NCBI GenBank assembly: GCA_038380795.1
Contig: CM076267.1
Location: 11,887,501 to 11,951,500, forward strand
Source of the DNA: Pyrocephalus nanus
Taxonomy: Eukaryota > Chordata > Aves > Passeriformes > Tyrannidae
Reading direction: 5' to 3'
Length of the DNA: 64,000 nt
The translations under genes and the position numbers were made by a program. Below, piece by piece: positions 47,801-59,900 of this stretch. Under the pieces are notes generated by a model that was not told the origin of the DNA, made no database searches, and saw only the letters and a list, made by a program, of their open reading frames with translations. Positions within the stretch are counted from its first letter, which is position 1; every line of letters begins with the position of its first letter.

Positions 47801-50800
47801 TGCTGCAAGCTGATGTGGAAGACCCAGTTCTGCTCCCTGGGTGAAAAATCCTGCTGGAGAGGGAGCCAGGAGGAGGGACTGACAGCATTTTTGGTCTCTT
47901 GGCAAGTCTCCCATCTGCTGGCTACCCCTGAGCCTGGATCCCCTGCCCTATCTCCTCCATCTCTCCAACAGCACAAACAACTCCATCCCTGCCAAGGGAC
48001 AGGCTGTAAATCCTTGAGAAGGGTGTGAGGACTTGCTGGAAGAAGGGACTGGAGGTTTGCAAAGAAAAGTCAGCTTCCCACTGGGACGGGGAAGACATGG
48101 GCAGGTTGGAGGGTGGCCAGAGATTAGTGAGGATATGATGACTCCCAGTAAGCTTGACCTGGGCTGGATAACAGGCAAAAAAAGGGGCTCAGGGAGACAT
48201 GAGAGCAGCCCTCAAATACGCAAGATGCAAATGCAGAGAGGGGATAATCTCTTCTCTGCAGATGGGGCAAGACATCTTGGGCTTAGCAAGACAAATTTAG
48301 ATGAAGAAAGCTTTTTAATAGTCAGAGTAAAAAAGTTAACTTGTTTTCAGGCCTAATTTTGACAAAGAGATGATTTGATCAAGCATGTAAATAAGAGGAA
48401 GCCAGTGCTTGAATCCTTCTGTGGTCTTGACCTGTTGCATGTTGGTCCACTTAACCTGAAAACTCAGCTTGGACGAGCTCTTCTGTTGGACACCATCTTC
48501 TGTTGATGGGCAATGAATGGACTGGAGCAGAACTGGCCAAAAAGTGGGGTGGTTCATTGCTTGGCTCCTTCTGAGCAGTGTCCACACAGCCAAGTCAGGT
48601 GCCTGTCCCAGAGGCCTTTCCCTGTGTGCCCACCTCGAGCTTCACTGCTGCCGACAGAAACTTTCCAAGGCTGCTGAGTCACTGAAATGAAAATGTTTCA
48701 CCAAAAAACGTTGATTTTGATAAAATTGCTAATGAGATCCTGCTGGCTTCCCTGATTGCTTGGCTCCCCGCCCTGCATTTGGAGCAGCTGCTGGGAGGGA
48801 GGTTGGTCCTTGCAGCTGAAGAAGTGTGATGCTCGGGGCTCCCCGGGTGATGGCTCTGCTGAGGCTCTGGGTGGGCTGTGCCAAGCCAGGACACTCTGGT
48901 GGCATCTGCAGCCCCATGTCCCCCAGCACTCTGCCTTGCAACTGCCACTAGTGCTTCTTGTGCCGTGCGTTCTCCTCCATGGAATGTGTCTTGTTTCAGA
49001 CCCTGAACTAACCTTTTTTTCCCCCAAATATTGATTTTTTTATTATTTAGTATTTTTTTAGGAGTGACAGCTGGAGGCTGAGAACCAGGAGATTTTATCC
49101 TTCCCCTCCTGCTGCTGAAAGGAGCCTGGGTCCTACTTCTGGCTAATCCTGAATGTTCAGCAATAGGTGACAAATCCAGGTTTTCCTCTGGGACAAACCT
49201 TCACTAGTGGGAGGTGGGGACAGCACAGCCCTTTTTTGTTGCAAATCAGCAGCTGAAATCCAAGCCTGTGCCAGAGGTAAGTGAATGCCTGGAGCAAGTG
49301 GGAGTGCTGGAAAGGGATCCCTGAAAGAGTTCTTGGCTTAATCCCTGGTACTTCTGCAGCCAGGGCAGGGTGCTTTGGCTCTCCATTCAATCTTCTGAGA
49401 GCAGTCAGGGTCACCGTGGTGAAGGGATGGAAGCTTCACTGTTGCTAGTTTAGAAAAGTAAATTCCCTCTGAGTCACCTGGGAAGCCAGAATCTGCTCTC
49501 ACTGCTCTGGGACATGGCTGCAGATGATAGCACTCCCTTGAGTGCAGCACTCCTAGGATGTGGGAATGTCCTCTCAGTAGCATTTTGTCCTACAATTGTT
49601 ACCAGTATGTGGCTTCTCACTCCATTTTCTTTGGCTTTTGGCAGTTGCTGTGTTTCGGGCAAGTGCTAAACATTAACTTAGATTTGTACTTAATAACTTC
49701 ATAGTGTGTTTGGAGCTCAGTGCACAGGGTAGGGACATACTCAACCCCCTTTCCCTGGCCTTGCCAAAGGTTCAGTGATGTCAAAGCAAGAGAGTCACTG
49801 AGTGCACACCATCATTCATTGTGCACACACCTATGCTTGGCTGAAGGCATAGTCATGTATCCACCAAATGTTGTCTTCATCTACCAAAATCTATTATTTC
49901 CTTGATTAACATAACTAGGAGGACCTTACTGATTTGAAAGCAGAGTGAAAAACCTTCTCAGCAGAGATCAAAGCCCTGGAGGGGACCAGTATGTACAGGA
50001 ATGGCATTAACAACTAATCCCCTCTAATCCAAGATGACATCCTTATCGCATGAGGGCATAAAATGTAATTAGATTTATATAGTGCTATCTCCAGAGCACT
50101 AAGCAAATATTAACCAATCCATCTTCCCAGTGCTCCTGTGGGGACAGCCCAGTTACCCTGGCTGTGCAGGTGAAGAAACCAAGGCACAGGATGGTGCTCT
50201 AGCAGAGTCCCTTTCAGGAGAAGGCCACACAAACCATGTGCCCAGAAAAAAAAAATTAGCAAGGCATTTATGACTGCTGGGTTTGTTTTCTAATCTTGCT
50301 TATGCCCCAGGTTCACCCCATTTCACACATGCTGCAGGAGGCACCTTTGCCAGGGGGAGCATTGCTGTTCTCCCCTTCCCTTGGCTCTCTGAGGTTAACT
50401 GGCTTTGACATGGGTAACGCAACTGGTGGTCCTTGCCTGTGCGGAGTGTTGCTCCTTCCTTTGGGACTAAAGCCAGAGTGCAGGTTTTAGAGCCTGAACT
50501 GAGGTCTCTCTCAAGTGCATGTGTGATGGGCAGGGAGTTCTGCCTCAGCCCCTACCTGCACGATGCCTTTCAATGGCCTGTGTTGTTTCTTTCTTCAGAG
50601 TCTGGTCCCCTTTGGGCAGCAGGATCATTTGCAGCTGTGGGGGATGTGGTCCTCTTATCAGTGTTGGTCAGTGTTGGGTGCCCTTGACAAAACACTGCTT
50701 GTAATGGAGGAAGACTTAAAAACAGCCACTGAGTTTCTCAAGGCCTTGGGATAGGATTGTATTTCTTGGGGTGGCAATGGTCTCTGCTTTAAAAACTGTT

Positions 50801-53800
50801 GGATGTATTTGAGTGTGAAGTATAATTTCCTGGGCTGGACTAGTCTCTAAAATCAAAGGCACCCCCCAAAAGGCTACTGGTATTTGAAGGACAAAAAGTT
50901 TAATAGGCTCCTCTTTGGTGGTGTTGTTCCCTTGACTTGAGGACATCACCCTTGAAGCTCTATCACAACGCACATTTATCAGAGGTCCTGGGAAGGGCTG
51001 TGTGGTGTAGGGTGAGGAGGGACAGTCACAGTGTCCTCCGGGTGCTCCCCCACTCTGGGTCACCTCTCCCCACTGAGAGTGTCTCCTGGCACTGCTGGTG
51101 CAGCTGAAGGGAGAAGTGCTGCATGTCCTGCAGTGGGTGGAGGGAAGTGCACGGGGCGGGGCATTGCAGCTAACAGGGCAGGGTTACCCGCAGTTGCTAA
51201 GAATTCAGTGCCATAGAAGTTTCTGCCTGCTGAGGAGCTGCTGCGAACTGTGTTTACAATGGCCAAAGAATCCCTATGCTAAGAGCTTGCCCTCCAACTG
51301 TGAGGCAGTTAAAACCCCAAAATGCCCAAATGTTAGCATGCTGCAGAGGAGGGAGCAATCTTTGTCCTTTTAGGCAGCTCACCTGACACTGCTTTTCTAG
51401 CTTTATAATGCCACCAGTGAACTGCTGTAACATGTGTGACTTGGCCAGTGCGTCCTTTAAAAGCCATTGAAAATGTTCCCTTTCCTTGCCTGAGGGCCCC
51501 TGGCTCCAGAGTCGCTGGGTTTCCTCCCTCTGCTTCTGGAGCTCAAGCTGCCCAGATTAAATCATGTATTGAAAAATTCCATAGCAGCTTCCGACCTCAA
51601 TGAATAGCATATTCAAGGCCACTGGAAGGCTCTTGCATTATCTAGTTCAATGGTTTTCAACCATTATTTTTATTTTTATTTCCAGTAGAGATGGGAATCC
51701 CCAAAAAGTCACATCTGTAGCCAGCTGACCTGCTCAATGCAATCACTTTTCACAGGAGTGGAAATAACACCAGGAGCAACCTGGGCCCTTGCAGGGTCTC
51801 CAGGTCACTGGCTGAAGTTTGCTGCAGCATGACCCCCTCATCCAGTAGAAGCCATGGGATTGCATCTGCTGGCATCTCAATCACCAGAGGTGAGAGTCTG
51901 CAGAGGAACTCCTTTGGTCACATTTATACATGCCCAGCTGAGCTGGAGCTGGCAGAGATGCACCTTCAGGCTGGATCAGACAAACAAGGGATGATCTACA
52001 GCAAAGGACAACCTATATTTAGGTTGAAACAAAGCCTCAGACCATCAAAGGGGTGATAGCAGGAGAATAAAGTTTGGAACTGTAGCCTTGAGACACCCAG
52101 AGGCACTCTGATGAGTGCTACTAGAGAGACTTGAATTGGCGAAGTTATTAATATTTGCAGCTGAAAGGTCTAAGAAGTTACCTTTACTAAAAGCACATTT
52201 CTTTTGACTAAGAGGTGCCAGTCTGTGCTTGTTTCCAACTCCTCACTGCTGAGCTAGGATAATACCTGGTGTGCCAACCCAACAGCCTCCACCAAGAGAC
52301 ATCTCTCCATATCTCCATGTTATTTACCATTGGATTCCTCAGATTTGGGCAGTTAGCAAGCTACTCCTGTTTTGTAAATATTATCACTATGTGTATTTTT
52401 TTCTGGAATTCCCCATGGATTCCAAGTCACACTGAGCACTGGCACTGATGGTAAAGACTGTTCTTCAATACAGTTTATTCTTGGATTGCTGGATTAAGAC
52501 CATGTAAATTTACTCACTGCTACGTTAGAAAAGTCCAAACAAGAAACCTGCTGGAAGAAGAACTCAAGAATAATTTCATTTATGCTTTTGAAGAAAAAAA
52601 GCAGAGGAGGCATGTATAGTGATAAAATCAAAATGCTAGGAGCTTCAAATAAATGGAGAGTATTGAAAAGCAGCTATGAAGATTAGATATAAATCTGACT
52701 GCTTGGTACTATCAAGTAGTGTCACTTTGGGTTTAGTCTATTTATTCATCATAAAAATAACGGTTCTGTCTCACCATTAATAATCTCGGTGACTGCTGCT
52801 GTTCACACCAGGTGTTATGAGCTGGACACTGCTGGAGGGGCTCAGCTTTTCCTTCGGTGCTACCACCTCCCTTCTGTTTGTGTTAAGTGCCTTCCCAAGA
52901 GATGTTTATAAATTGTGATCAAGTTTCCTAACCTTGTTTTGATAAGTGAGAGCAGATGTTTGGCAGGATTCATCTGATTCATCTCCAGTGTTTATAGACA
53001 GTGGTTTGCACTGGCACAGTCGAGGGAGTCTAGGATGCTGTGCATCCTATCCTAAACAATTGTTTACATCATGTCAAACAAAGAAGGCAGAGCTACACCT
53101 TTAAGTAACTAAAACTACCACAGCCTTATCCTCCTATTTCACAGTAGTATTTACAATTTTCATATCTTTAATCTGTCGACAATAACCTGTCTTCAAGACA
53201 ACAAATTTCTTTTACAAGGGGCCACCTGTACCTATAGAACAAAACTCTTGATTGAATTATTCTGTGATAAAACAGTTGTTTAGCTGATGCCTTATAAACA
53301 AACATGTCAGGAGTGGTTATTCCATTCCCTGCTCAGGATCAGTTAGGAGCAAGTCCACGTTATATTTCAGTGTCAGAGGAACTCATGTCCTGGGATGAAC
53401 CAGCAAAACTGTTTTATGGACAGAATAATGGTGCATTTATAGGAACATATGCAGAGGTTGGATAGTAATTTTGTGTCATCCTGGCTCTAGAGATGGAAAC
53501 GGAGGTGGTTTGTGTGTTAGACTTTTTAATCTCATTTCACTGATTGCCAATTCATCTGAGGCAGTTAAGAGGTTCGGAGAAGCTGATGCGATGTCTGTCT
53601 CAGGACATAATTATTTCTGTCATTCCTTCCTTGAGATGAAACTGAATGTTGGTTAATTGTCACTGATTGATTAAAGTAGAACAAAGGAAAACTTATTCTG
53701 GAAGTCTGAGACTTGTTTTACTGTGAAATATTGGAGTGCTTCTAGCCTGAGATAAAATCCTGCTGAAGACAAAAGTTTCTGCTTAGTCCAGTGAGCTTCA

Positions 53801-54370
53801 GTTATATCCTCGGTGTTTGTTGTCCAACAGTTGTTCAACAATCAAACCCGAAGGTGGCAAGAAATAGGTAATTTTTGCCATGCTATAGCCAGCAGTACCA
53901 AATACAGTGCATCTGAACTGCTGCTGACCTTCCCTAACTACATCATGGGAAAAGTTAAACTAATGGTCCCCAGGAGGGTTGGGCAGTGAGGTTAGTTATT
54001 TCACTATGAAAACAAACCAAAAAGCGTTCTTTCAGAAGTGAAGATGTAGCAGTTCTGTGCTTTGGTCACTTGGATCATCTTATCTGAGGATATTCATTAC
54101 TGTTCATGCCCTCAGATGCTATCCCATCCTGCTCTGAGAAGTGTTTATGAGCAGCACAAAGGTATCTCAGTGGTCAGGTTATTTGTGTATTGAAGGGACT
54201 TGAAATTGGTGTGGATTTATCTTAAAAAATTTGGACACAACAGTGTTGTAAACCACTGCCCTAGGTTGTGTGGGAATGTACTAAAACTGTCACATTTCTA
54301 TTGATCTCACTAAGGTTATTGTAAATGACATATCAATGTACCACATTGTTCATATGGAAAGATAAAGGGT
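44891..54370. other. Intergenic stretch, 9.5 kb
   Basis: I find no gene. It contains an ancient L3/MIR-like tail near 50050-50185, a (TTATT)3-like patch at 51666-51684, an isolated Sp1-like GGGGCGGGG near 51155, and unique AT-rich blocks at 46560-46820 and 52700-53300 that look like candidate conserved noncoding DNA. The rest is GC-moderate sequence without a recognisable repeat. Confidence 0.65.
50050..50185. repeat. Probable ancient L3/L2/MIR-like repeat tail
   Basis: The order ATATAGTGCTATCTCCAGAGCA, AAATATTAACCAATCCAT, then GTGAAGAAACCAAGGCACAG follows the well-known ancient vertebrate repeat pattern 'atagtgcttt..cagagcac..attaact..gaaactgaggcacag'. It is a diverged copy. The family assignment is from memory. 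Confidence 0.5.
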
Positions 54371-54610
54371 CTAGATTAGATAATAGGATGTTAGAAGAAA
54401 GGTTCTTCACCCAGAGGGTGATTGGGCACTGGAACAGGCTCCCCAGGTGAGTGGTCACAGCACCAAGGCTGACAGGGTTCAAGAAGTGTCTGGACAACAC
54501 TCTCAGGCACATGGTGTGACTCTTGGGGCTGTCCTGCACAGGATGAGGAGCTGGACTTCAATAAGTCTCATGGATCCCTTCCAACTCAGGATATTCTGTG
54601 ATTCTGTGAT
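54371..54610 (+). mobile_element. CR1 LINE 3' end (5'-truncated)
   Basis: About 240 bases match the terminal part of CR1: a TAATAGGATGTTAGAAGAAAGG-like opening, GGGCACTGGAACAGGCTCCC, GTTCAAGAAGTGTCTGGACAA and CCCTTCCAACTCAGGATATT. They end in two copies of the ATTCTGTG microsatellite (54593-54610). Extreme 5' truncation is normal for CR1 insertions. No coding capacity remains. Confidence 0.9.
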
Positions 54611-56135
54611 CTTTCTTTCACCTACATGACTTTGACATTTCTGTAACTCCGCTATTTTTTGTCAAACAATTCTTAAGTTTATCCCTGTATGCATAGGAAG
54701 AAAGTGAGATCTCAGACTTCAGTACAGTGTATCCCACCTTGAAAGGGATGGCTCCCTGGTCTAACTGTATGGCTCTTAAGGAGAGCTAGACTGGGACTCA
54801 GCACTCTGGATCCATCACTGTCTTGCCCTTAAATTTCCTGTAAGGTAAGATTACTTGCTCGTTACCTCACGGTGACATAATATTTGCACATGTAAGGGGC
54901 ATCCACGCTCTGTGCCACCATAGGAAGTTAGTAAAAATGTATTTACTTATTAATACAAATGTGTTAACTTACCCTACAAGACTTCCAGAGATGAAAGGTG
55001 ACACCTTGTACAAGCAGGAAGTCTGGAATATCCTGAGGGAGAAAGAAATACTGAAAAAAAATAAATGCATTTGTAACTAGCAGTAGAGATCAGTCTCCAC
55101 TGACCTCACCTTACCTTACCTTGCAGAAAATTTGTGAGGCTTCATTATTTGACTTAGAAATTGCTGTGCAGACGCAATAAAAAAAATTAAAATTGGTTTA
55201 TAAAAATTAAGGAAATAACATGTTATTAGAATAATTGTAAGAATTACTGTCATTGCAAAATTGCTTTTATGTATGGATATTCCAGCTGAGAATAATTACA
55301 GACAGACTATGTGTAGCTAATATAAGAAAACCACACTCCCTTTTCCAGTCTATCTTCTTCTTAGTTATGAATTTGTTGTGTGAATCATCTACCTGGAACA
55401 TTTCTATATGAAAAACATCATTTGATGAAAGCTTAGCTTTGAAACAAAGAAGAAATATCATAATAATTATAATAATGGTCATTGTTTTATCATATTTTGA
55501 GTTTTTAAAAGTCATAGTGTTTGTGAGGGACTAGGGGTCTTACATCTGTAAATTGTGATTCTGCTAAGGTACAAAGTATTCTCTGAGGGACTATCAAAAG
55601 GCATTTTGAGTACGTGAAGGATCTTAAAATGTTTTCCTTTCACAGAATTTAAAAATTCTCCAAAGTGTCTAAGGGGAGATGAAAGACTGTAATGTACTTC
55701 ATGCTTTGTACTGTCCTGCAACAGATAAATGCTCTGGGGTGGAGCATTTCAGATCTTTCTACAAGCTCAACTGTGTCCAATAATTATCCCGGAATAATTT
55801 AATATCTGAGGAGTTTACATTGGAGAGTATGGGTCTACGTGACACTGTTACTTTGCCAGGTCCCAGTTAAAAAAAGCCTTTCCTCTAGTGTTAAAAATAA
55901 CTATTTTTCAGTGGCTTTTTGCATAGAATTCTCACCAGGGCGGAACAGCAGATGCAGTAGAGCAGCATGTAGACATTTCACCATGAGTCTCTTCAGAACA
56001 TGTGAAGCTGTGGGCATCCTACGTGTGCTTGGGTATTACAAATGTGGTAAAGATCTGGACATTGCCTTGAGCAGGAAGGGCACTGTGGGCACATACTGTG
56101 GTCCTGATGCAGATTTTAGTGTATCCCTTGCAGGA
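54611..56135. other. Intergenic spacer between two CR1 copies
   Basis: Mostly AT-rich unique sequence, with a short CCTTACCTTACCTTG tandem near 55110-55126. No gene is supported. Confidence 0.65.
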
Positions 56136-56965
56136 TTTCATAGACTTGTTGAAATGTTGGTGGGAAGTGACCTCTAAATGTCTCTAATCTAAACTCCACC
56201 TCAAAATAGGGCTGGAGCCTACACTGGATTGCATCAGCTATGGCTGTGCTGCTGGAATCTTGAACACCTCCAAGGATGGAGATGCCACATCCTGTCTGGT
56301 AACCTGTTCCAGTCCTCTAGTGAAGAAGTTTTTGTTAGCGCTCAGTTTAACTTCCAAGTCATAGCTTGTGGACATTGGCTTAATCACTGCTACTACTGAG
56401 AAGGGTTTAGCTTCATCATCTTTTTTAATGCCTTTGCATAGTGGGCTGTTACTAGGTCCTGTCTTGACTTCATCATCATCAGACTCAGCAAGACTAATGC
56501 CTTTAAGTTCTCTTCACAGAAGAAGTGCTCTATGCCCTGAGTTCACTTTCTGGATCCTGTCCAAATTCTCCACTTCCATCTTCAATGGGAGGCTCAAATA
56601 TGTGCATTCCCAGCAGCACCAAAGAGAAAGGGCAATAACTTTCCTTGATGTCCTGCACTACAAGGAGTTGTTTGCCTCATTTGTGGCAAGAGGGAACTGT
56701 TGTTTCCCATTTAATCTGTCTTTCAAGCTAACATATAGATCCTCCTCAGTAGGGCTGCTCTTCAGTTAGTTGGTTCCCAGTCTGAACTGACACACGTGGT
56801 TATTCCAGCGTGGTGCAGGGCTTTGCATGGTTCTACAAAACTTAATGATGTTTCTCTTGGCCTCAAGTTTCACAAGATCCTGCTGGATCAAGGCACTGGT
56901 GCTCAGTATGCCAACCACCCCACCCAGTTTGGTGTTGTCTGCAAATCCACAGAGGGTGACTTCTG
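56136..56965 (-). mobile_element. CR1 LINE 3' part, minus orientation, old copy
   Basis: On the plus strand it opens TTCATAGACTTGTTG, followed by GGTGGGAAGTGACCTCTAAA. This is the reverse complement of a CR1 3' end that finishes in TTCCAACC and ATTCTATGAA. Inside are the reverse-complement landmarks GGGATGC-type, ACCTGTTCCAGT and GATCCTGTCC, and it extends to about GTTTGGTGTTGTCTGCAAA (56925-56945). The copy is more diverged than the two plus-strand copies. The right-hand boundary is uncertain. Confidence 0.75.
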
Positions 56966-59900
56966 CCTCTTGTTCAGGCTTTTAGAACTCTCTTTCCATG
57001 AGGAGAGAGGACACAGCCTTTTTTTGTGGGATCTATGGACTAGACATCTTCTGCCACCTCTTCTGCTTTCCCACACCCACCTCTGGCAAAGCTGGTTGAA
57101 GTAGTCAGTTCTTGCCTCAGCCCAGCTCCTGGCCACTCCTTTCCCCCTTTGCTTTCCCTGCTTGTGCTGACACCAGTGTTTGGGGCAGGGTGGCAGACCA
57201 GGCTGGTGGGAAGATGTGGGACACTCGCAGCCATCACAGATATTTTTGTCCCAGCTACAATTTTTCAGCTGTGGAAGCAAAGCTCCCTCAGAGAGCAGAG
57301 CTGTGAGCAGAGCTGGGCTGTTGTTGGCTCTGGGTGACGATGCTTCGCGTCCTGCCACTGCTCCCCACAGAACACTGGGTGGTGACGGGGTACATGCTCT
57401 GCCAGCCTGGTGTGTGTGAGGGGGTGATGTATTCATGCTGTTCCGGCCAGGACAGCCGAGGCTGCTGGAGTTGGCAGCACACACGGTGACCTCGGGCAGA
57501 GGAACCGTAACTAACCCCCAGACACGTACCGGGCACAGATGTTTGCGGAGTCAGTGTCTGCTGCCGGCCAAAAAGTACATGATCTTTCTCTGTTGTTGTT
57601 ATTTCTTTTTTTTTCTTAAAGTCATGTGCTCCTTTCCCACTAGTGCTGTCGGCTCCAGAGGTCTCTCTTGCAGCGATGTAAACACGGCTACTGTGCGTCC
57701 CTGCGATTGCAGCCCGTAGCTCACAATGAGGCAGCCAATGCCAATAGATGTATAATGAGCATTTAAAAAGCACTTATTTTGTCATCCAATCATCGATCAT
57801 CCTCATTGTGTAAATATTTTTTTTTTGTTTCCACAACAAAACGACTTTAAAAGAAACGTTCACCAGGAAGAAAAATAAAATTGATTCTGGTGATAAAATC
57901 AGGACAGTCAAAATGATTAATATGACATCAGGGAAAGCTCGCAAATGAGGCTTAATTTCTGTGGCAAAAAGACCTCGTGGATACATCAGTGCTATGTTGT
58001 GCCTGGAAATTTAGTGGCAGCTGGAAATTTGATGGTGACCTCTGATAAACGAGAAAATGGTGAGGGTTTTAATGAATGACTTGAATAAGAAAATAAATAA
58101 GCTAGTCTGTGTGGTATTCTTCAAGATATTTGTTTTGCTATTAAGTTCAGTTAATGTGGTTCTCACTGTGTCATGGTGATCGTGTTGACAGCACATCATG
58201 ACATATGAGCTTTGTGGCTGTTTGACTGTCAGGGAAGGGGATACATTGCCTCAAACTCGCTAGGTAGAACAGGGAGGTGATTGTAATAGGAGGGCATCTG
58301 GAAGCCCTTGGCAGAAAATGTCAGAGATCGTAAAGATAGAAAGTGTCCCGTGGATCGTCTTTGCTCTCCTCTGTCAAACTGGCCACAGAACCTAAATGAA
58401 TTCCTTCCTGTTCACTTTTTTTTTTTTCTTTTTTTTTTTTGGTGAGGAAAATTTAGTCTGGAATTACATCTAGAAAATGGGGATGGAGGTAAGGGGGCTT
58501 TAACCACAAACTTTGGGAAAGTTACACTCATGGTTGATTACATTCATTGCAGTGTGTTCTTAGCCTCACTTTATTAAATTGCACTGTTTATTCCGTGGCT
58601 CTTGTATCTTTGTTGTGAGGTTTAGGAGCACTCTTATGAAATGTTGATTTCCCATGTGAGTATTTATAGACTATGTTTGAGTCACCTCTTAATCTTCCTC
58701 TGGGTAAAAGCAAACCAAACTCCATGTTTCTGTCACTATAAGGCACGCTTTCAAGCCTTGCTCATTCTCAGTTTTTCCAGTTCAGTGTCCTCCTCCCCAG
58801 CTGTAACACATTCCTACTCCTGGTGGTAGCCACTGCCCAGAGCTGCTGGCCACCAGCTACACCCTGAGGTGCTGTTCAGTAAAGGGCAATGGGAACCCAC
58901 CTAGGCTGGTTTTCATCTGAAAAGTGGACCTGCATGGAATAGATGAGGAGACCTCAGGGTCAGTGGGCTACCTGTGAGAGCCTATACTTGCCACTGGAAG
59001 CTTTCCCAAACCCTGTCAAAGGCAAAGCAATGTTCTTCCAGCTTTTAGAACAATAAGGGCTGTATAAAAGCTGTTACTTTCTTCATTCATAATATTGCAA
59101 TTGATTAAAACCTCAGGTTTTCAGTCCTTTCTAGTTTCAGCCTAGGGAAGGTAGAACAAATCAGCCTGTCACAGTTCAGTGACTTTTCTTGGTTATCTTG
59201 CAGAGCCCACTTAAATATAGTTCCCCCAAGAATTCCCTAGTTGAAGGCTGGAAACCTGTGAGCCGAAATACACACAGAGGGAACACAAAAGGCATCATGC
59301 TGACTTTTTTTATCTTAGAGAATTTTCAGTGCTTGGATGACCATCTCAGTAAGCCTTCCCAAGACTCTGCAGCTCATTTCAGATCCCTGCAGTTCATCCA
59401 GACAGGCCATAACTCCATGGTCCATGCATCAGGAAAGAAGTGCAATAATCCCTGAATAACCTTGACTAATGCCATAATGAACTAATGGCAACTTTTGGAA
59501 GCTCTTCAATACAGTATAAAGTTCAACCTTGATCCTTTGAGTTTATCTGGGCCTTCATGAACATAGAATTGCTTAACTGACATAGAAGTTCCTGTTAGAC
59601 TTTCCAGAAGCAATTCAGATGTTTGTGGTGGGAGCCCTAAAGGTATAGAGAGGCTTTGTTTCTTTTCAGTTTGGTGAGAGTTAAGTGTTTAATTTCTTTT
59701 ACAGATCTAAATTTTTGCTTAGCCACCCCAACAGTGTTCTAATGCTCCCATGCTCACATCCCTTCAGCCCCCTGGATAATGGGAACACCTTTCTTCTAGA
59801 GGAACAGAATATGTGACTGTGTCTCAGTCACTTCAGTGTAAGTTCTGCTAGTTTGGCTCTGAATGCTGAGAAACTGATCAAAACTTCTTGACTCTCCAGT

